Positions 11,529 to 23,231 of a stretch of DNA of 64,000 bases are shown here, in pieces; within the stretch, counting starts at the first letter, position 1, and each line of letters starts with the position of its first letter. Source of the DNA: Panax quinquefolius (Eukaryota; Streptophyta; Magnoliopsida; Apiales; Araliaceae); contig CM035153.1 in NCBI GenBank assembly GCA_020205615.1, positions 80,241,853-80,305,852 on the forward strand. Reading direction: 5' to 3'. The notes under the pieces were generated by a model that saw only the letters and a program-made list of their open reading frames with translations, had not been told where the DNA came from and searched no databases. Made by a program: the position numbers and the translations under genes.

Positions 11529-11595
11529 TCAAATAAAAATGCAAAATAATCTTTATTCTCAATATTATAAGTTAATAAAATTCGCGGGTATTACA

Positions 11596-11844
11596 CCCGA
11601 ACCCAAATGAATCTCGGTTTCACAGACCCGTTTAGCAGTGTCACACTACTAGGTCAATGTGAAAACCTTTTATCAGTTGCGTTGGTGCAACCAGTTAAAA
11701 ACACCAACTGGCGACTCTTACAGTCAAATCGTCATCATATACATGTTGGACCTTTTTCACTTATTTTTTTGAACAAATCTCACATAAAATGAGAACACTA
11801 AAGAACAACAAAAAAAGGGACAAATAAAAATCCCGACGTCGATA
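11596..11844 (+). mobile_element. Fragment H: 3' end of an Ogre/Tat-type LTR
   Basis: This stretch matches the end of LTR G (about 62593-62825) almost throughout: CCCGAACCCAAATGAATCTC, ACAGACCCGTTT, TTGGTGCAACCAGTTAAA and CCGACGTCGA. G ends in GACA before its primer site; H ends in GATA with no primer site, so H is a 3' or solo LTR. Its right neighbour is Copia-1 RNase H, read through by a minus-strand frame. Its left part was displaced by the insertion of element B. Confidence 0.8.
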
Positions 11845-13878
11845 GCTGTTGTGTTAACGCTTTAGTAACTGGATCTGCAATATTGTTTTGAGAGTCCACA
11901 TGCTCCAGGGTGATATCTCTTCTTTCAATGATCTCTCTGATCAAATAAAACCGCCGCAACAAGTGTTTGGATTTTTGATGAGTCCTGAGTTCCTTAGCCT
12001 GCGCAACAGCTTCGATGTTATCACAGAATAAAGGTACTGGTCCTATAATATTAGGAACTACACCAAGTTCTGTAATGAACTTCTTCATCCAAATAGCCTC
12101 CTTTGCAGCTTCACTTGCAGCTATGTACTTTGCCTCTGTCACTGAATCAACAATTGTTTGCTATTTGGAACTCTTCCAACTCACTGCGCCACCGTTCAAG
12201 GTAAACACATACCCCGAAACGGATTTACTGCCATCTTGGTCCATTTTGAAACTTGAGCCTGTAAAACCCTCTACTTTCAATTCAGACCCACCGTAGATAA
12301 GAAATACATCCTTAGTTCTTCTTAAGTACTTTAGGATATTTTTCACTACCTTCTAGTGATCTTCTCTGGGATTCGACTGATATCTGCTTGTTACACTTAG
12401 TGCATGAGCGACATCCGGTCTAGTACATATCATACCATACATGATAGATCCCATTGCTGAAGCATAATGAATCTTACTCATACGGTCTCTCTCCTCAGGT
12501 GTCTTTGGGGCCTATTTTTTGGAGAGATGTATTCCATGGCTCATCGGCATGAGACCTCTTCTGGAATCTTCCATGCTAAACTTCTTTATCATCGAGTCAA
12601 TGTAAGTTCCTTGGAATAAGCCAATCATCCTTTTAGATCTATCTCTATAGATCTTTATCCCCAAAATATAGGATGCTTCTCCCAAGTCCATCATGGAGAA
12701 GTGTTTAGATAACCAGATTTTAATTGATTGAAGTATATGAATATCATTCTTTATCAGTAATATATCATCAACATATAATATAAGGAATGAAATAGCGCTC
12801 CCACTAACCTTCTTGTACACATATGGTTCATCCTCATTTTTGATAAAATCAAACTCTTTGATTGTCTCATCAAAACAGATGTTCCACTTACGAGAAGTTT
12901 GCTTTAATCCATAAATGGATCATTGTAGCTTACAGACTTGATTTGTTCCAACCATTGAAACAAATCCCTCTGGTTGTGTCATATTCACATCCTCCTCAAG
13001 TTTCCCATTAAGGGAGGCCATTTTCACGTCCGTCTGCCAGGTTTTGTAGTCGTGGTAAGCTGCAATCGCAAGCAAAATCTGAATGGACTTGAGCATCGCT
13101 ACTGGTGAGAAGGTTTTATCATAGTCAACTCCCTGTCTTTGTTTAAAATCTTTTGCGACCAGTCAATCCTTATAGGTCTCTACCTTGTCATCTGCTCCAG
13201 TCTTTCTTTTAAAGACCCATTTACACATAATAGGCTTAATGCCTTCAGGTGGTGAAACTAAAGTCCATACTTGGTTTTCATACATGGAGTCCATCTCGGA
13301 TTTCATGGCTTCTTTCCACTTCTCTGAGTCTTTACTACTCATATCCTGTTCGTAATTTAGTGGATCATCATCATTTATGATGCGTACCTCATCGTCATCC
13401 TCTATGATGAATCCATACCTATCAGGTATATTCGGTACTCTTCTAGATTTGCGAATAGGGTGTGTTACAATTGGTTCTTCCATTTCGTTAGGTACCTGAC
13501 TTTGATCCGTAGTATTTTGTGGTTCTTGAAGTTCTTCAAGATATATCATACTCCCACTGACCCCTTCAATGATAAACCCATTTTCCAAAAGGTAGAATAT
13601 TTCACAACAAATACCTTTTGATCAGTTGGATGATATAAATAATACCCTGATGTTTCTTTAGGGTGTCCCACAAATCTACACTTGTCAGATCTAGTCTGTA
13701 GCTTATCATTTTCAAAAATTTTGACATAAGCTAGACAACCCCAAATCTTAACATGCTTAAGATTTAGTTTTCTCCCTGTCCATAATTCATATGGGGTCTT
13801 AGGGACGGATTTGGTAGGTATCTTGTTAAGTAGGTATGCAGTCAATTCTAGGGCATATCCCCAGAAGGAAACTGGAAG
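11845..13878 (-). pseudogene. pol: Copia-1 pol, 3' part: RNase H, reverse transcriptase and integrase end
   Basis: Read on the minus strand from 13878: integrase C-terminus ([37 protein letters not shown]), linker (DDDPLNYEQDM), RT N-terminus (WKEAMKSEMDSM, CKWVFKRK), RT active site with intact LYVDDIL near 12770, TYIDSMIKKFSMEDS, and RNase H (MTEAKYIAASEA, CDNIEAVAQAKE, VDSQNNIADPVTKAL). Stops and shifts occur near 13160, 12510, 12345 and 12145. The last frame runs into fragment H and ends there with unrelated residues. Order integrase-RT-RNase H is the Copia order. Confidence 0.9.
13874..13878. repeat. Target site duplication of Copia-2, left copy (GGAAG)
   Basis: GGAAG lies directly before the TGTTAGG end of Copia-2 and recurs at 23227-23231 directly after its TTTCA end. 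Confidence 0.95.
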
Positions 13879-15763
13879 TGTTAGGTTTGTAATATTCATG
13901 TGCGCAATCAAATTGCATAAAAGTGCGGAAGCGTGTAAAAATCAGAGTTTAAAAAAATTTACAAACCATATACCCGGATCACCCTTTATGCATAATTATT
14001 AATTAAACGAAAAGATAAAGAATAAAATCATACCCTTGAAGATCGAGCTTCCTCAGGTACAAGTTCACCTCCAAATCCTTTCGCGTTCAATCTTGAATCC
14101 ACCGGGTTTGGTTCCTTCTTTTGATCAACGTTAGCCACCCAAATGTTTGGCCTCTAGAGGTGATCCACCAAGGAAGAAGAAAATTCAAGAAAAGGGGTGG
14201 TTGGCTAAACCCTAGTTTTTCTATCTCTATAGAAAAGGTGTACTCCCAACAACTTGGAATTATTACGTAGTTGTTAAAGTCAACCACACACAACACCCAT
14301 AATAAGACTCCTCTTATTTATAGATGTGGGCAACCCATCTTAACAATTAAGGAATTGGGTTTTATTTAATTAATTAAATTTTTTTAATTAATTAAGCTCC
14401 CTAATCTTATTAGGGATAATTAATTAAACTCTTTTAATTACTTTAACCTCCTAATCTTATTAGGAATAAATGAGAGTACTTATATTAAATTAATTCCTAA
14501 ACTCTTTTAGAAATTAAAATAATAATAATTGTAATAATATTAATAAGACTCCTCTTATTAATTTATATTTAATATTTCTAAAATATTAAATAATAAATAT
14601 TAAGCTATTTAATTTATTCTATCACCATAGATTAAATTAAATATACATAACATATTATTACGATTATGCCATTAACTTCTTAAATAATTATTCTTCCTTT
14701 TATGGTGTGACCTTTAGGTTCTCCATATTAAACCTATTGTGAATAAATCAATTAGAACAATTCTAATCTTATTTAAATAAATAAATTAATCAATTAATTT
14801 ATTTAAATAAATAATATTTATTCTACAATAGGGATAAGCCTCCCTAGCGATCAACGACTTTCCGGATAATATAGATTTCAACATTAATCATTAAAGAACC
14901 TTTGAGTAAATAGTTACCGTGCAATTCAATCTTTCCACCATACAATGTCCCAATTAAATATAAGACATGAAATTATTTATCAAGTCTTATTTTATTTAAT
15001 TATATGTATTTCGATCCTTAAATGCACAACTCCAAATAATGCAAATTAGAAACTCCTTTCTAATTTCATTACGCTTAACCAAGGACTCTTGGGTTGTCAT
15101 TTATCGAATCACATAGGACATTTCTCTTCTTTTATTAAAGTGGTAGATTCTTTATTGATCATACATTATCTCCATGTACAACTTATTATACCCAAGCATA
15201 CCCTTTGATATACCCTAAGGGTCTTAAGGAATAAGTCAAAGTATAACTCATCATACACAAGATATACTATGATGATCTCAAGTCCAAGGATTACTTGTAC
15301 TACTATCACTACTGAGAATTCCTATTGACGGTAAATAAAACTCCATTAGGTATTCCTTAGCGAGCCACGTTCGATGAACTTATTCTCTAATAAGCACCTA
15401 CATACTTGCTTTAGTGTCTCCACACAAATGATCATGAGATCAATCATCCTCATCCAATGAGCAAAAGCAACGTATGTACCCGATCTATCCGGATTCACTA
15501 ATTCCCAATTTAGTAATCCAATGATTGGGAACTATTTTAGTTTTAAGCTTTCTAAGAATTTAGATCTCATTAGAATGATCATCATCATTATTCTAAAAGC
15601 ATTGCTTAAAACTATGGGTTTATCACATATTATAAAAAAAAGATCATGTAGATAATTAAAAGCCTTTAATAAATTAATACTTTTTATTAATAAATGAATA
15701 AGATTGTTACAAAGTATATGCTTTATCATCAAACATGATTGGCTTGTGTGCATACTACTTTCA
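13879..15763 (-). mobile_element. Copia-2 3' LTR (left)
   Basis: On the plus strand it runs from TGTTAGGTTTGTAATATTC to CATACTACTTTCA; on the element strand it starts TGAAAGTAGTATG and ends CCTAACA. A TATA box is at 14315-14322. The rest is AT-rich and non-coding. The same LTR type occurs six times in the window. Confidence 0.93.
14315..14322 (-). promoter_or_regulatory. TATA box of the Copia LTR
   Basis: TATAAATA on the minus strand, followed by AGAGGAGTCTT. The same box is at 21771-21778 in the other LTR of Copia-2. Confidence 0.55.
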
Positions 15764-15775
15764 ATCTCCCACTTG
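15764..15775 (-). other. Copia-2 polypurine tract
   Basis: On the minus strand CAAGTGGGAGAT abuts the LTR start TGAAAG. The identical tract stands at 52636-52647 in Copia-3. Confidence 0.85.
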
Positions 15776-17960
15776 AACTAAAGCCAATCGTCATGGTAAC
15801 TCATACTCTTCTTCTCTAAGTGACGATTATCCTGCTGTTGGATAAGCTTTAGTTAATGGATATGTAATGTTGTTCATGAGAGTCCACTATCTCTATAGTG
15901 ATTTCCCATCTTTCAATGATTCTAATAATCAATTGAAAGTGCCACAACACATGTTTAGATCCAAGATGAGACTTAGGAACTATTCCTAGTTCTATAATGA
16001 ACTTTTAATCCAAACAATCAACTTGCAGCTTCATTTATAGCTATTTACTTTGTCTTTATCACTAAACCAGCAACTCTTTGCTATTTGGAACCTTTCCAAT
16101 TTACTGCACCACTGTTCAAGGTAACACTTTACCTTAAAGTGGATTTTCGGTCGTCTTGGTCTGTCTTAAAAACTTGAGTCTGTAAAGCCCTCTAGTTTTA
16201 ATTCAGACCCACCATGTTTGCTCACATCCTTAGTGTCGGTTAAGAACTTTAAGATGTTTTCACTTTGTCTTCTGATGATCTTCTCCGCAATATGATGAAA
16301 ACAACATCGGTCTCGTATATTTCATTGCATACATGATTGTCACTCATGCGATCTCTCCTCTTTGAGTCTATGGGGACTATTAAGAGAGATACACTCCATG
16401 GCTCATCAACATGAGACATCTCTTGAGTTTGCCATGCTAAACAACTTAGCATCAAATGAATATACGTTCCTTGGGTTAAGTCGAGCATCCTCTTAAATCT
16501 ATCTATATAGATTTATATCCCCAATTAAGATACTCTTCCAAATCATTCATGGAGGAATGTTTGAGACAACTTTATCTTTCTTGATTGTAGCATTGGTATG
16601 TCATTCCTTATCCGTAGTATATCAACATATAATACTAGAAATGTCACGATGCTCCCACTGGCCCCTTTTACACACTAGAACTCTTACCTCATCATATGTA
16701 ACTGGATCATCATCTTCTATGATGTGTACCTCATCATCATCATCCATGATGAATCCATACCTCCTAGGTATCTTTGGTACTATTCCAGATTTACGATTTA
16801 GTTGTGGTATAATAGGTCTATCTACTGGTTCCTCTTATTTGACTTATAGTATTTTGTGGTTCTTGAACTTTTCAAGATCTGTTATCCTCCCACTAGCCCC
16901 TTTTAATGATAAACACCTTTATCTTAGAAGGCATCGTGTTTCGCAAAAGACACCTTTTGCTAAGTGGGATTATAGAACATATACCCTAAACTTACTTTAG
17001 GATGTCCCACAAATCTGTACTTGTCAAATTTTGTCCCAAGCTTATCCTTTTGAAACCTTTTCACATAAGTTGGAACCCCTTATCTTAACATACTTAATAT
17101 TAGGAATCCTCCCTGTCCATAACTTTTATGGAGTCTTGGGGCCGGATTTTGAGGTTACCATTTTAATTTGAATGTCTGCACCATTTCTAGGACATTATCC
17201 CAGAAGGATACTGGAATGTCGGTAAAATCATTATGGATCGCACCATGTTCAAATAGGTACGATTTTTCATTCAGATACATCAATCAATTATTGTGTATCA
17301 GGATGTGTCCATTATGAAAAACCATTTGAGATGATCTAGAAACTTATTGCACAAGTATTTATTCCTTGATCTAATCAAAGAATCTTAATACTTTGCCAAT
17401 TTGTTTCATTTCTGAATTCTTTGAACCTTTCAAATAATTCATACTTGTATTTCAGCAAATACACACATTCAACTCTTTGAATGATCATCTCCTTTTCTTA
17501 TACTAATTTGTTCAATTTTGCAAAATATATTTTCACGTAAATCAAGTATACAAAATTTATTAAGTAATATTCGATTCTATACAAAACATTATTATTATAA
17601 ATAGAACAACAATTGTTCTTAATTATAATACCAAAGATTTCATTGTCCAACAATAAAATGGAAATAATATTTTTAACAAGAACTGGAATACAATAACAAC
17701 TTATTGACTTAATAGATTTTACTCGTAGGCATTGCTAAACTATAAGTTTCTATGGCTAATGTAGCAACCTTTGTTACATTTCCCGCATATAGGATTACTT
17801 ATATTTGTTTAACTTTCTACTTCTGCTTGGTCCCTTCATAAATCTATATTTATGATAACCAAAGTCGGTATCCAATACCCAAGTAGAACCTTGACTTAAA
17901 GAAAAATTTATTTCAATCATGAACAAATTTGTATTTATAACCGAAACTTCACTAAGCTTC
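15776..17960 (-). pseudogene. pol: Copia-2 pol remnant
   Basis: It aligns piecewise with Copia-3 pol from RNase H to protease but with many indels. Near 16610-16640 the RT active site reads LYVDIL, an in-frame loss of one of the two catalytic Asp of YVDD. Directly upstream, about 16680, the sequence jumps from the VYKKV region to the integrase-RT linker, so roughly 550 bp of RT present in Copia-3 (about 53660-54215) are gone. Integrase pieces follow to about 17540, then GAG-pre-INT and protease remnants. No frame longer than about 80 codons follows the protein, so no functional product is possible. Confidence 0.85.
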
Positions 17961-18780
17961 TTTGGTTAGCCTCTGCAAGATGCTTCTCGCAGTTTCTTTC
18001 CAGTGTCCAGGCTTATTGCAGTGGAAGCAAACTCATTTGCTATCCATATCAGTTTTGTTCTTATTATCCTTTGTTTACGCCTTTCTATTTACCTTCTTTG
18101 AATCGTTCTTCTTTTCAGAAGATCCTTTGGCCCCTACCAGTAAGACTTGATCTTTCTTGGTTGGAAAGTGACTCTCAACATTTTTCAATATGTTAATAAA
18201 TCAAATCAGTGAGGCGATATCTAGCTTGTTTATATGAAAAATTTACAACAATTAATGAAAAGAGTCCGGGAGTGAGTGCAAGATCAAATCTTGGCTCAAC
18301 TCTCCATCCATGACAAAACCATTGTCTTAATTGATCAATCAAATTGATAATGTTAAGAACTTTTTATGCATCTATATTGCCATTGGCCATTCTAGATCGG
18401 AAGAGCTCCTTAGATATCAGATATCTATCAGTCCTACTTTCCTCACCATCAACTACTTGATGTGCGGGAATATAGTAGGAGCATCCATAGTTTCATCTTG
18501 TGGCTGAAGCTCGTTACTCATAGATGCGAGCATGATGCATTGAGCCAATCAGTGCATCATCTTGCCACTTTCTAAAAGTAGCAATCTTTCCTCGGAGGCA
18601 TTATGCGCAACCATTGCGAGGATAGGCATATTAAGGACATAAGATAGCTTTTCAACTATGAGAACTATTCTCAAATTCCTTAACCAATCCTTTTAATTGA
18701 TTCAGTTTAATTTAGCATCTAATATGCTTCATAGATGATAGTAATTTTAGACATTGTAAAATTACGTAAATGAATTTGTA
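17961..18780 (-). pseudogene. gag: Copia-2 gag remnant
   Basis: The zinc knuckle near 17985-18040 reads CFHCNKPGHWK and then shifts frame, losing the fourth ligand Cys. The upstream gag region matches Copia-1 and Copia-3 gag at the DNA level (for example the stretch around 18380-18440) but carries many stops. Confidence 0.8.
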
Positions 18781-19960
18781 ATTAACAACATTTTAACATA
18801 CATTCTATTATTAATTACCAAAATAAATTAGGTCTTGTTTTAAATTGGTATCTCCCACTATTTTCTTCAAACTATATTACCCTCACTTATATAGTTCGGA
18901 AAAATCTAATTAAAGATTTGCTAGTGAGAATAAGGATCCCATTTCAAATGTATATAGCCTTTGGTGACACAACAAACTATATATAAATAAATAGGTAGAC
19001 AACTTTTGTCAATTACATCAACTATCTGACTCCTTTTCTTTTGCCTCTTAGATTATTTTGATCAGTGGTGGCACATCCCGAATCAAAATTATCTAAGTTA
19101 AGTCCGACCTAGCACTCCATATATTCAAAAAGAAAAATATCATCCTTGTGGTGACACAACAAAACAATATTGTTCAATTTTCTTTATAAGCATCAAATGT
19201 GATAAATTAACATCTTAAATACTTAATACTTGCCTTGTGGTGACACAACAAACTCATATTAAATATTTAATACTCTATTAATTTTATCATGCTAGAAAGG
19301 CTTACGTTCGATATTCCAAATATCTTTGAACGCTTAGGACTTAATATAAAATATTGAGGGGTTTGTTATTAATTTGTCTCATCTTGTTTAGCGCGCATGC
19401 ACATATATATATAAAATACGCGTCATCTTAATGAACATGCGAAGCATGTTTGCATAATATATAATATATATAATATAAGCATGCACATATAGAATACTAT
19501 ATTCTACCCGGATTGATTATGGACTTTTATTCTAGTTTGGTTCACTAGAGCCACCAAGTGAACCAAAAGGTCAAACCCTAGGGGTGCAAGAAATAATATT
19601 TAAATATAACTATTACATTTAAACCCGGGCTCTATTACAAACTTGGTCTTCAAGCGCTTTTTGTCCCTTGATCTCTAATTCTTCAAAATTAATTCTAAAT
19701 ATTCCTATTACAAAACTATTTTAAAATAAATAGAAACCTTGATCGTGATCGAGGGAAATACATAGGAGAGAGATAGAATTTACATTAAGAAAAATTAGAG
19801 AAGGCGAGTCTGCAGACCCCATTTAATAAAACCCATAATTCATGCATCCAACTAAAATAAAATCCAATCATATTGGTCGATAGTCCATAATCAATCCCAT
19901 TTATTATCATACACATCACCATATGCATCAATAAATAACATTCATCTCATGAATAATAAA
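18781..19960 (-). other. Copia-2 leader between primer site and gag, with conserved hairpins
   Basis: No coding capacity. It has three GTGACACAACAAA motifs (about 18958, 19146, 19235), the last two with perfect TTGTG/CACAA arms; a 7-bp hairpin AACATGC-GAA-GCATGTT at 19434-19450; and an 11-bp perfect stem at 19536-19546 and 19557-19567 with a 10-nt loop. The same items recur at the same spacing in Copia-1 and Copia-3. The position, between primer site and gag, is where retroelement RNA packaging and dimerisation signals lie; that role is inferred. Confidence 0.65.
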
Positions 19961-20019
19961 CATTTAATATATATATTGATATCATTTAATGGGCAAATTT
20001 AGTTAGTATAAAATCTATT

Positions 20020-20770
20020 TTGAATCAAAATAAACTCCTTTATTTTAATCCAAATTTAAATCAAAATAAAACTATTTTATTTTAATTTATCTAATTTTGA
20101 ATAAAATAAACTATTTTATTTTAATCAAAATTTTTAATCAAAATAAACTCCTTTATTTTAATTAATTATGGAATCCAATTCCATATATATAAAAATCTTT
20201 AATTAAAATAAACTCTTTTATTTTAATTAATTATGGAATCCAATTCCATGTAAAAAAAAAAATTATTAAAGGAAACACGGATATTCTTTCCTATTCACAA
20301 ATAAACTCCTTTATTTTGAATAATATGAAATCTTATTTCATATTTAAATAAACTCCTTTATTTAAGGAAACATGGATTTTCTTTCCTATTCACAAATAAA
20401 CTCTTTTATTTAGAATAATATGAAATCCTACTTCATATCTAAATAAACTCCTTTATTTAAGGAAAGATGGATTTACTTCCCTATTCACAAATAAACTCCT
20501 TTATTTTAGGAAAAATAAAATCCAATTTCAACTCCAATTAGTTATTATGGAATCCAATTCCAACTCTAATTAGTTAGCATGAAATTCTAATTTTAAAATT
20601 AAAATAAATCTTTTATTTTAATATTAAAATAAACCTTTATTTTAAGATTAAAATAAACCTTTTATTTTAATTATAAAATTATTTAAAATTAAAATAAAAC
20701 TTTATATTTTAATATTAAAATAAACCTTTTATTTTAAAATTAAAATAAACTTTTATTTTAATTATATAAT
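20020..20770. repeat. Array of AATAAA-CTCC-TTTATT hairpin repeats in Copia-2
   Basis: About a dozen irregular copies of an inverted repeat of the form AAATAAA, CTCC or CTCT, TTTATTT. The longest perfect arms I find are 12 bp with loop CTCT near 20201. Copia-3 has one copy near 57800, so the array has expanded in Copia-2. Confidence 0.75.
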
Positions 20771-20802
20771 AATTAAGAATATATGTATATGTATATATAT
20801 AT

Positions 20803-20807
<5 letters not shown>

Positions 20808-20861
<54 letters not shown>
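20808..20861. repeat. (TA)n microsatellite
   Basis: Nearly uninterrupted TA run inside the Copia-2 leader, followed at 20931-20951 by an A-run and at 20958-20990 by a T-run broken by one C. Confidence 0.95.
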
Positions 20862-20862
<1 letters not shown>

Positions 20863-20956
20863 CTGCTCCTTTAATTCATGTTTAATTTCCGTGCATGCTT
20901 CTAAACTAAAACCGAATGCGCCGAAATCTCAAAAAAAAAAAAAAAAAAAAACAGCT

Positions 20957-20989
<33 letters not shown>

Positions 20990-20990
20990 T

Positions 20991-21325
20991 ATAAAACCTG
21001 TTAATAACTTTACTTGAAATCCGTGCGCATCATGAAAGTTTCCAGCCTTGATTTCCGTTAATATATATCATATATATATAAAACCGGATTCCTTTAGCAT
21101 TTTGCAGCGTGACTCTGTTAACTTTGAATCACGTGGACCATTGATTCACGTTAATGATTAATATTCGCCAGTCCGATTTTTCAAAGAAAAAAAAAATGAC
21201 CCGGTTTTTTTTTTTTTTTTTTTTTTATTTAATAAATTTTATACAATAAAATTATGCCCAATTAAATTGTTCTAAACACATATCAATATATAAATTAAAA
21301 CAATTAATAATTCGCATAAAGGTTT
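20991..21325 (-). other. Copia-2 primer-proximal leader
   Basis: AT-rich, with a further T-run near 21205-21226. I see no gene or clear signal apart from the primer site that follows. Confidence 0.5.
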
Positions 21326-21338
21326 GGCTCTGATGCCA
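21326..21338 (-). other. Copia-2 primer binding site (tRNA-Met type)
   Basis: On the minus strand TGGCATCAGAGCC lies one base after the LTR end CCTAACA. It resembles the 3' end complement of plant initiator tRNA-Met with one difference. Confidence 0.85.
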
Positions 21339-21339
21339 C

Positions 21340-23226
21340 TGTTAGGTTTGTAATATTCATATAACTTGATCAAATTGCATAAAAGTGCGGAGCGTATAAA
21401 ATCGAGTTTAAAAAATTTACAAACCATATACGGATCACCCTTTATGCATAATTATTAATTAAGCGAAAAGATAAAGAATAAAATCATACCCTTGAAGATC
21501 GAGCTTCCTCAGGTACAAGTTCACCTCCAAATCCTTTCGCGTTCAATCTTGAATCCACCGGGTTTGGTTCCTTCCTTTGATCAACGTTAGCCACCCAAAT
21601 GTTTGGCCTCTAGAGGTGATCCACCAAGGAAGAAGAAAATTCAAGAAAAGGGGTGGTTGGCTAAACCCTAGTTTTTCTATCTACATAGAAAAGGTGTACT
21701 CTCAACAACTTGGAATTATTACGTAGTTGTTAAAAAACAACCACACACACACCCATAATAAGACTCCTCTTATTTATAGATGTGGGCAACCCATCTTAAC
21801 AATTAAGGAATTGGGTTTTATTTAATTAATTAAATTCTTTTAATTAATTAAACTCCCTAATCTTATTAGGGATAATTAATTAAACTCTTTTAATTAATTT
21901 AACCTCCTAATCTTATTAGGAATAAATGAGAGTACTTATATTAAATTAATTCCTAAACTCTTTTAGAAATTAAAATAATAATAATTGTAATAATATTAAT
22001 AAGACTCCTCTTATTAATTTATATTTAATATTTCTAAAATATTAAATAATAAATATTAAGCTATTTAATTTATTCTATCACCATAGATTAAATTAAATAT
22101 ACATAACATATATATTATTACGATTATGCCATTAACTTCTTAAATAATTATTCTTCCTTTTATGGTGTGACCCTTTAGGTTCTCCATATTAAACCTAGGT
22201 TGTGAATAAATCAATTAGAACAATTCTAATCTTATTTAAATAAATAAATTAATCAATTAATTTATTTAAATAAATAATATTTATTCTACTGATAGGGATA
22301 AGTCCTCCTAGCGATCAACGACTTTCCGGATAATATAGATTTCAACATTAATCATTAAAGAACCTTTGAGTAAATAGTTCTTAAATAATTCAATCCTTCC
22401 ACCATATAATGTCCCAATTAAATATAAGACATGGAATTACCATCAAGTCTTATTTTATTTAATTATATATGTATTTCGATCCTTAAATGCACACTCAAAT
22501 AATGCAAATTAGAAACTCCTTTCTAATTTCATTCTCGCCTTAACCAAGGACTCTTTGGGTTGTCATTTATCGAATCACATAGGACATTTCTCTTCTTTTA
22601 TTAGAAGTGGTAGATTCTTTATTGATCATACATTATCTCCATGTACAACTTATTATACCCAAGCATACCCTTTGATATACCCTAAGGGTCTTAAGGAATA
22701 AGTCAAAGTATAACTCATCATACACAAGATACTATGATGATCTCAAGTCCAAGGATTACTTGTACTACTATCACTACTGAAATTCCTATTGACAGCAAAT
22801 AAAACTCCATTAGGTATTCCTTAGCGAGCCACGTTCGATGAACTTATTCTCTAATAAGCACCTACATACTTGCTTTAGTGTCTCCACACAAATGATCATG
22901 AGATCAATCATCCTCATCTAATGAATGCAAGCAGCGTATGTACCAATCTATCCTGGATTCACTAATCCCCAATTTAGTAATCCAATGATTGGGAACTATT
23001 TTAGTTTTAAGCTTTCTAAGAATTTAGATCTCATTAGAATGATCATCATCATTATTCTAAAAGCATTGCTTAAAACTATGGGTTTATCACATATTATAAA
23101 ACAGCATCATGTAGATAATTAAAAGCCTTTAATAAATTAATACTTTTTATTAATAAATGAATAAGATTGTTACAAAGTATATGCTTTATCATCAAACATG
23201 ATTGGCTTGTGTGCATACTACTTTCA
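21340..23226 (-). mobile_element. Copia-2 5' LTR (right)
   Basis: Same ends as the left LTR and nearly the same sequence; small indels occur near the TGTTAGG end and near 22270. TATA box at 21771-21778. Confidence 0.93.
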
Positions 23227-23231
23227 GGAAG
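23227..23231. repeat. Target site duplication of Copia-2, right copy (GGAAG)
   Basis: Matches 13874-13878 exactly; the Copia-1 integrase frame resumes here. Confidence 0.95.

Larger units (their letters stand above)
2943..11595 (-). mobile_element. Element B: Gypsy chromovirus, minus strand, 3' part displaced by element A
   Basis: Read on the minus strand: 5' LTR (8005-11595), primer site (7990-8001), coiled-coil ORF, gag, protease, reverse transcriptase, RNase H and integrase. The integrase stops at 2943 where element A begins. The rest of integrase and the 3' LTR should lie left of the window, beyond A. The outer LTR end at 11595 meets an Ogre-type LTR fragment; CCCGA at 11596-11600 is the presumed target copy. 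Coding parts have many stops and frameshifts. The LTR differs from that of A, so B is another family of the same general type. Confidence 0.88.
8005..11595 (-). mobile_element. Element B 5' LTR (3.6 kb)
   Basis: On the minus strand it begins TGTAATACCCGCG (at 11595) and ends GGGGGCGTCATA (at 8005), with the final CA decayed to TA. It is AT-rich and non-coding. It holds a TATA box at 10581-10587, a (TAA)n run at 8221-8247 and a (TA)n run at 11496-11523. I see no gene in it. Confidence 0.85.
13879..23226 (-). mobile_element. Copia-2: full-length but defective Copia element with two LTRs
   Basis: A 9348-bp element with 1885-bp (left) and 1887-bp (right) LTRs, polypurine tract, primer site and an exact 5-bp target duplication, inserted in the Copia-1 integrase. 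The two LTRs are nearly identical where compared (for example 14041-14340 against 21500-21800). Its coding part is far more decayed than that of its host: RT is half deleted, the active site has lost an Asp, and the gag knuckle has shifted. This suggests that it was already defective when it moved, using enzymes supplied by other copies. Confidence 0.93.

Noticed and set aside
18958..19253. Repeated GTGACACAACAAA words considered as a CRISPR-like array
   Set aside because: Only three copies, unequal spacing, eukaryotic retroelement leader.
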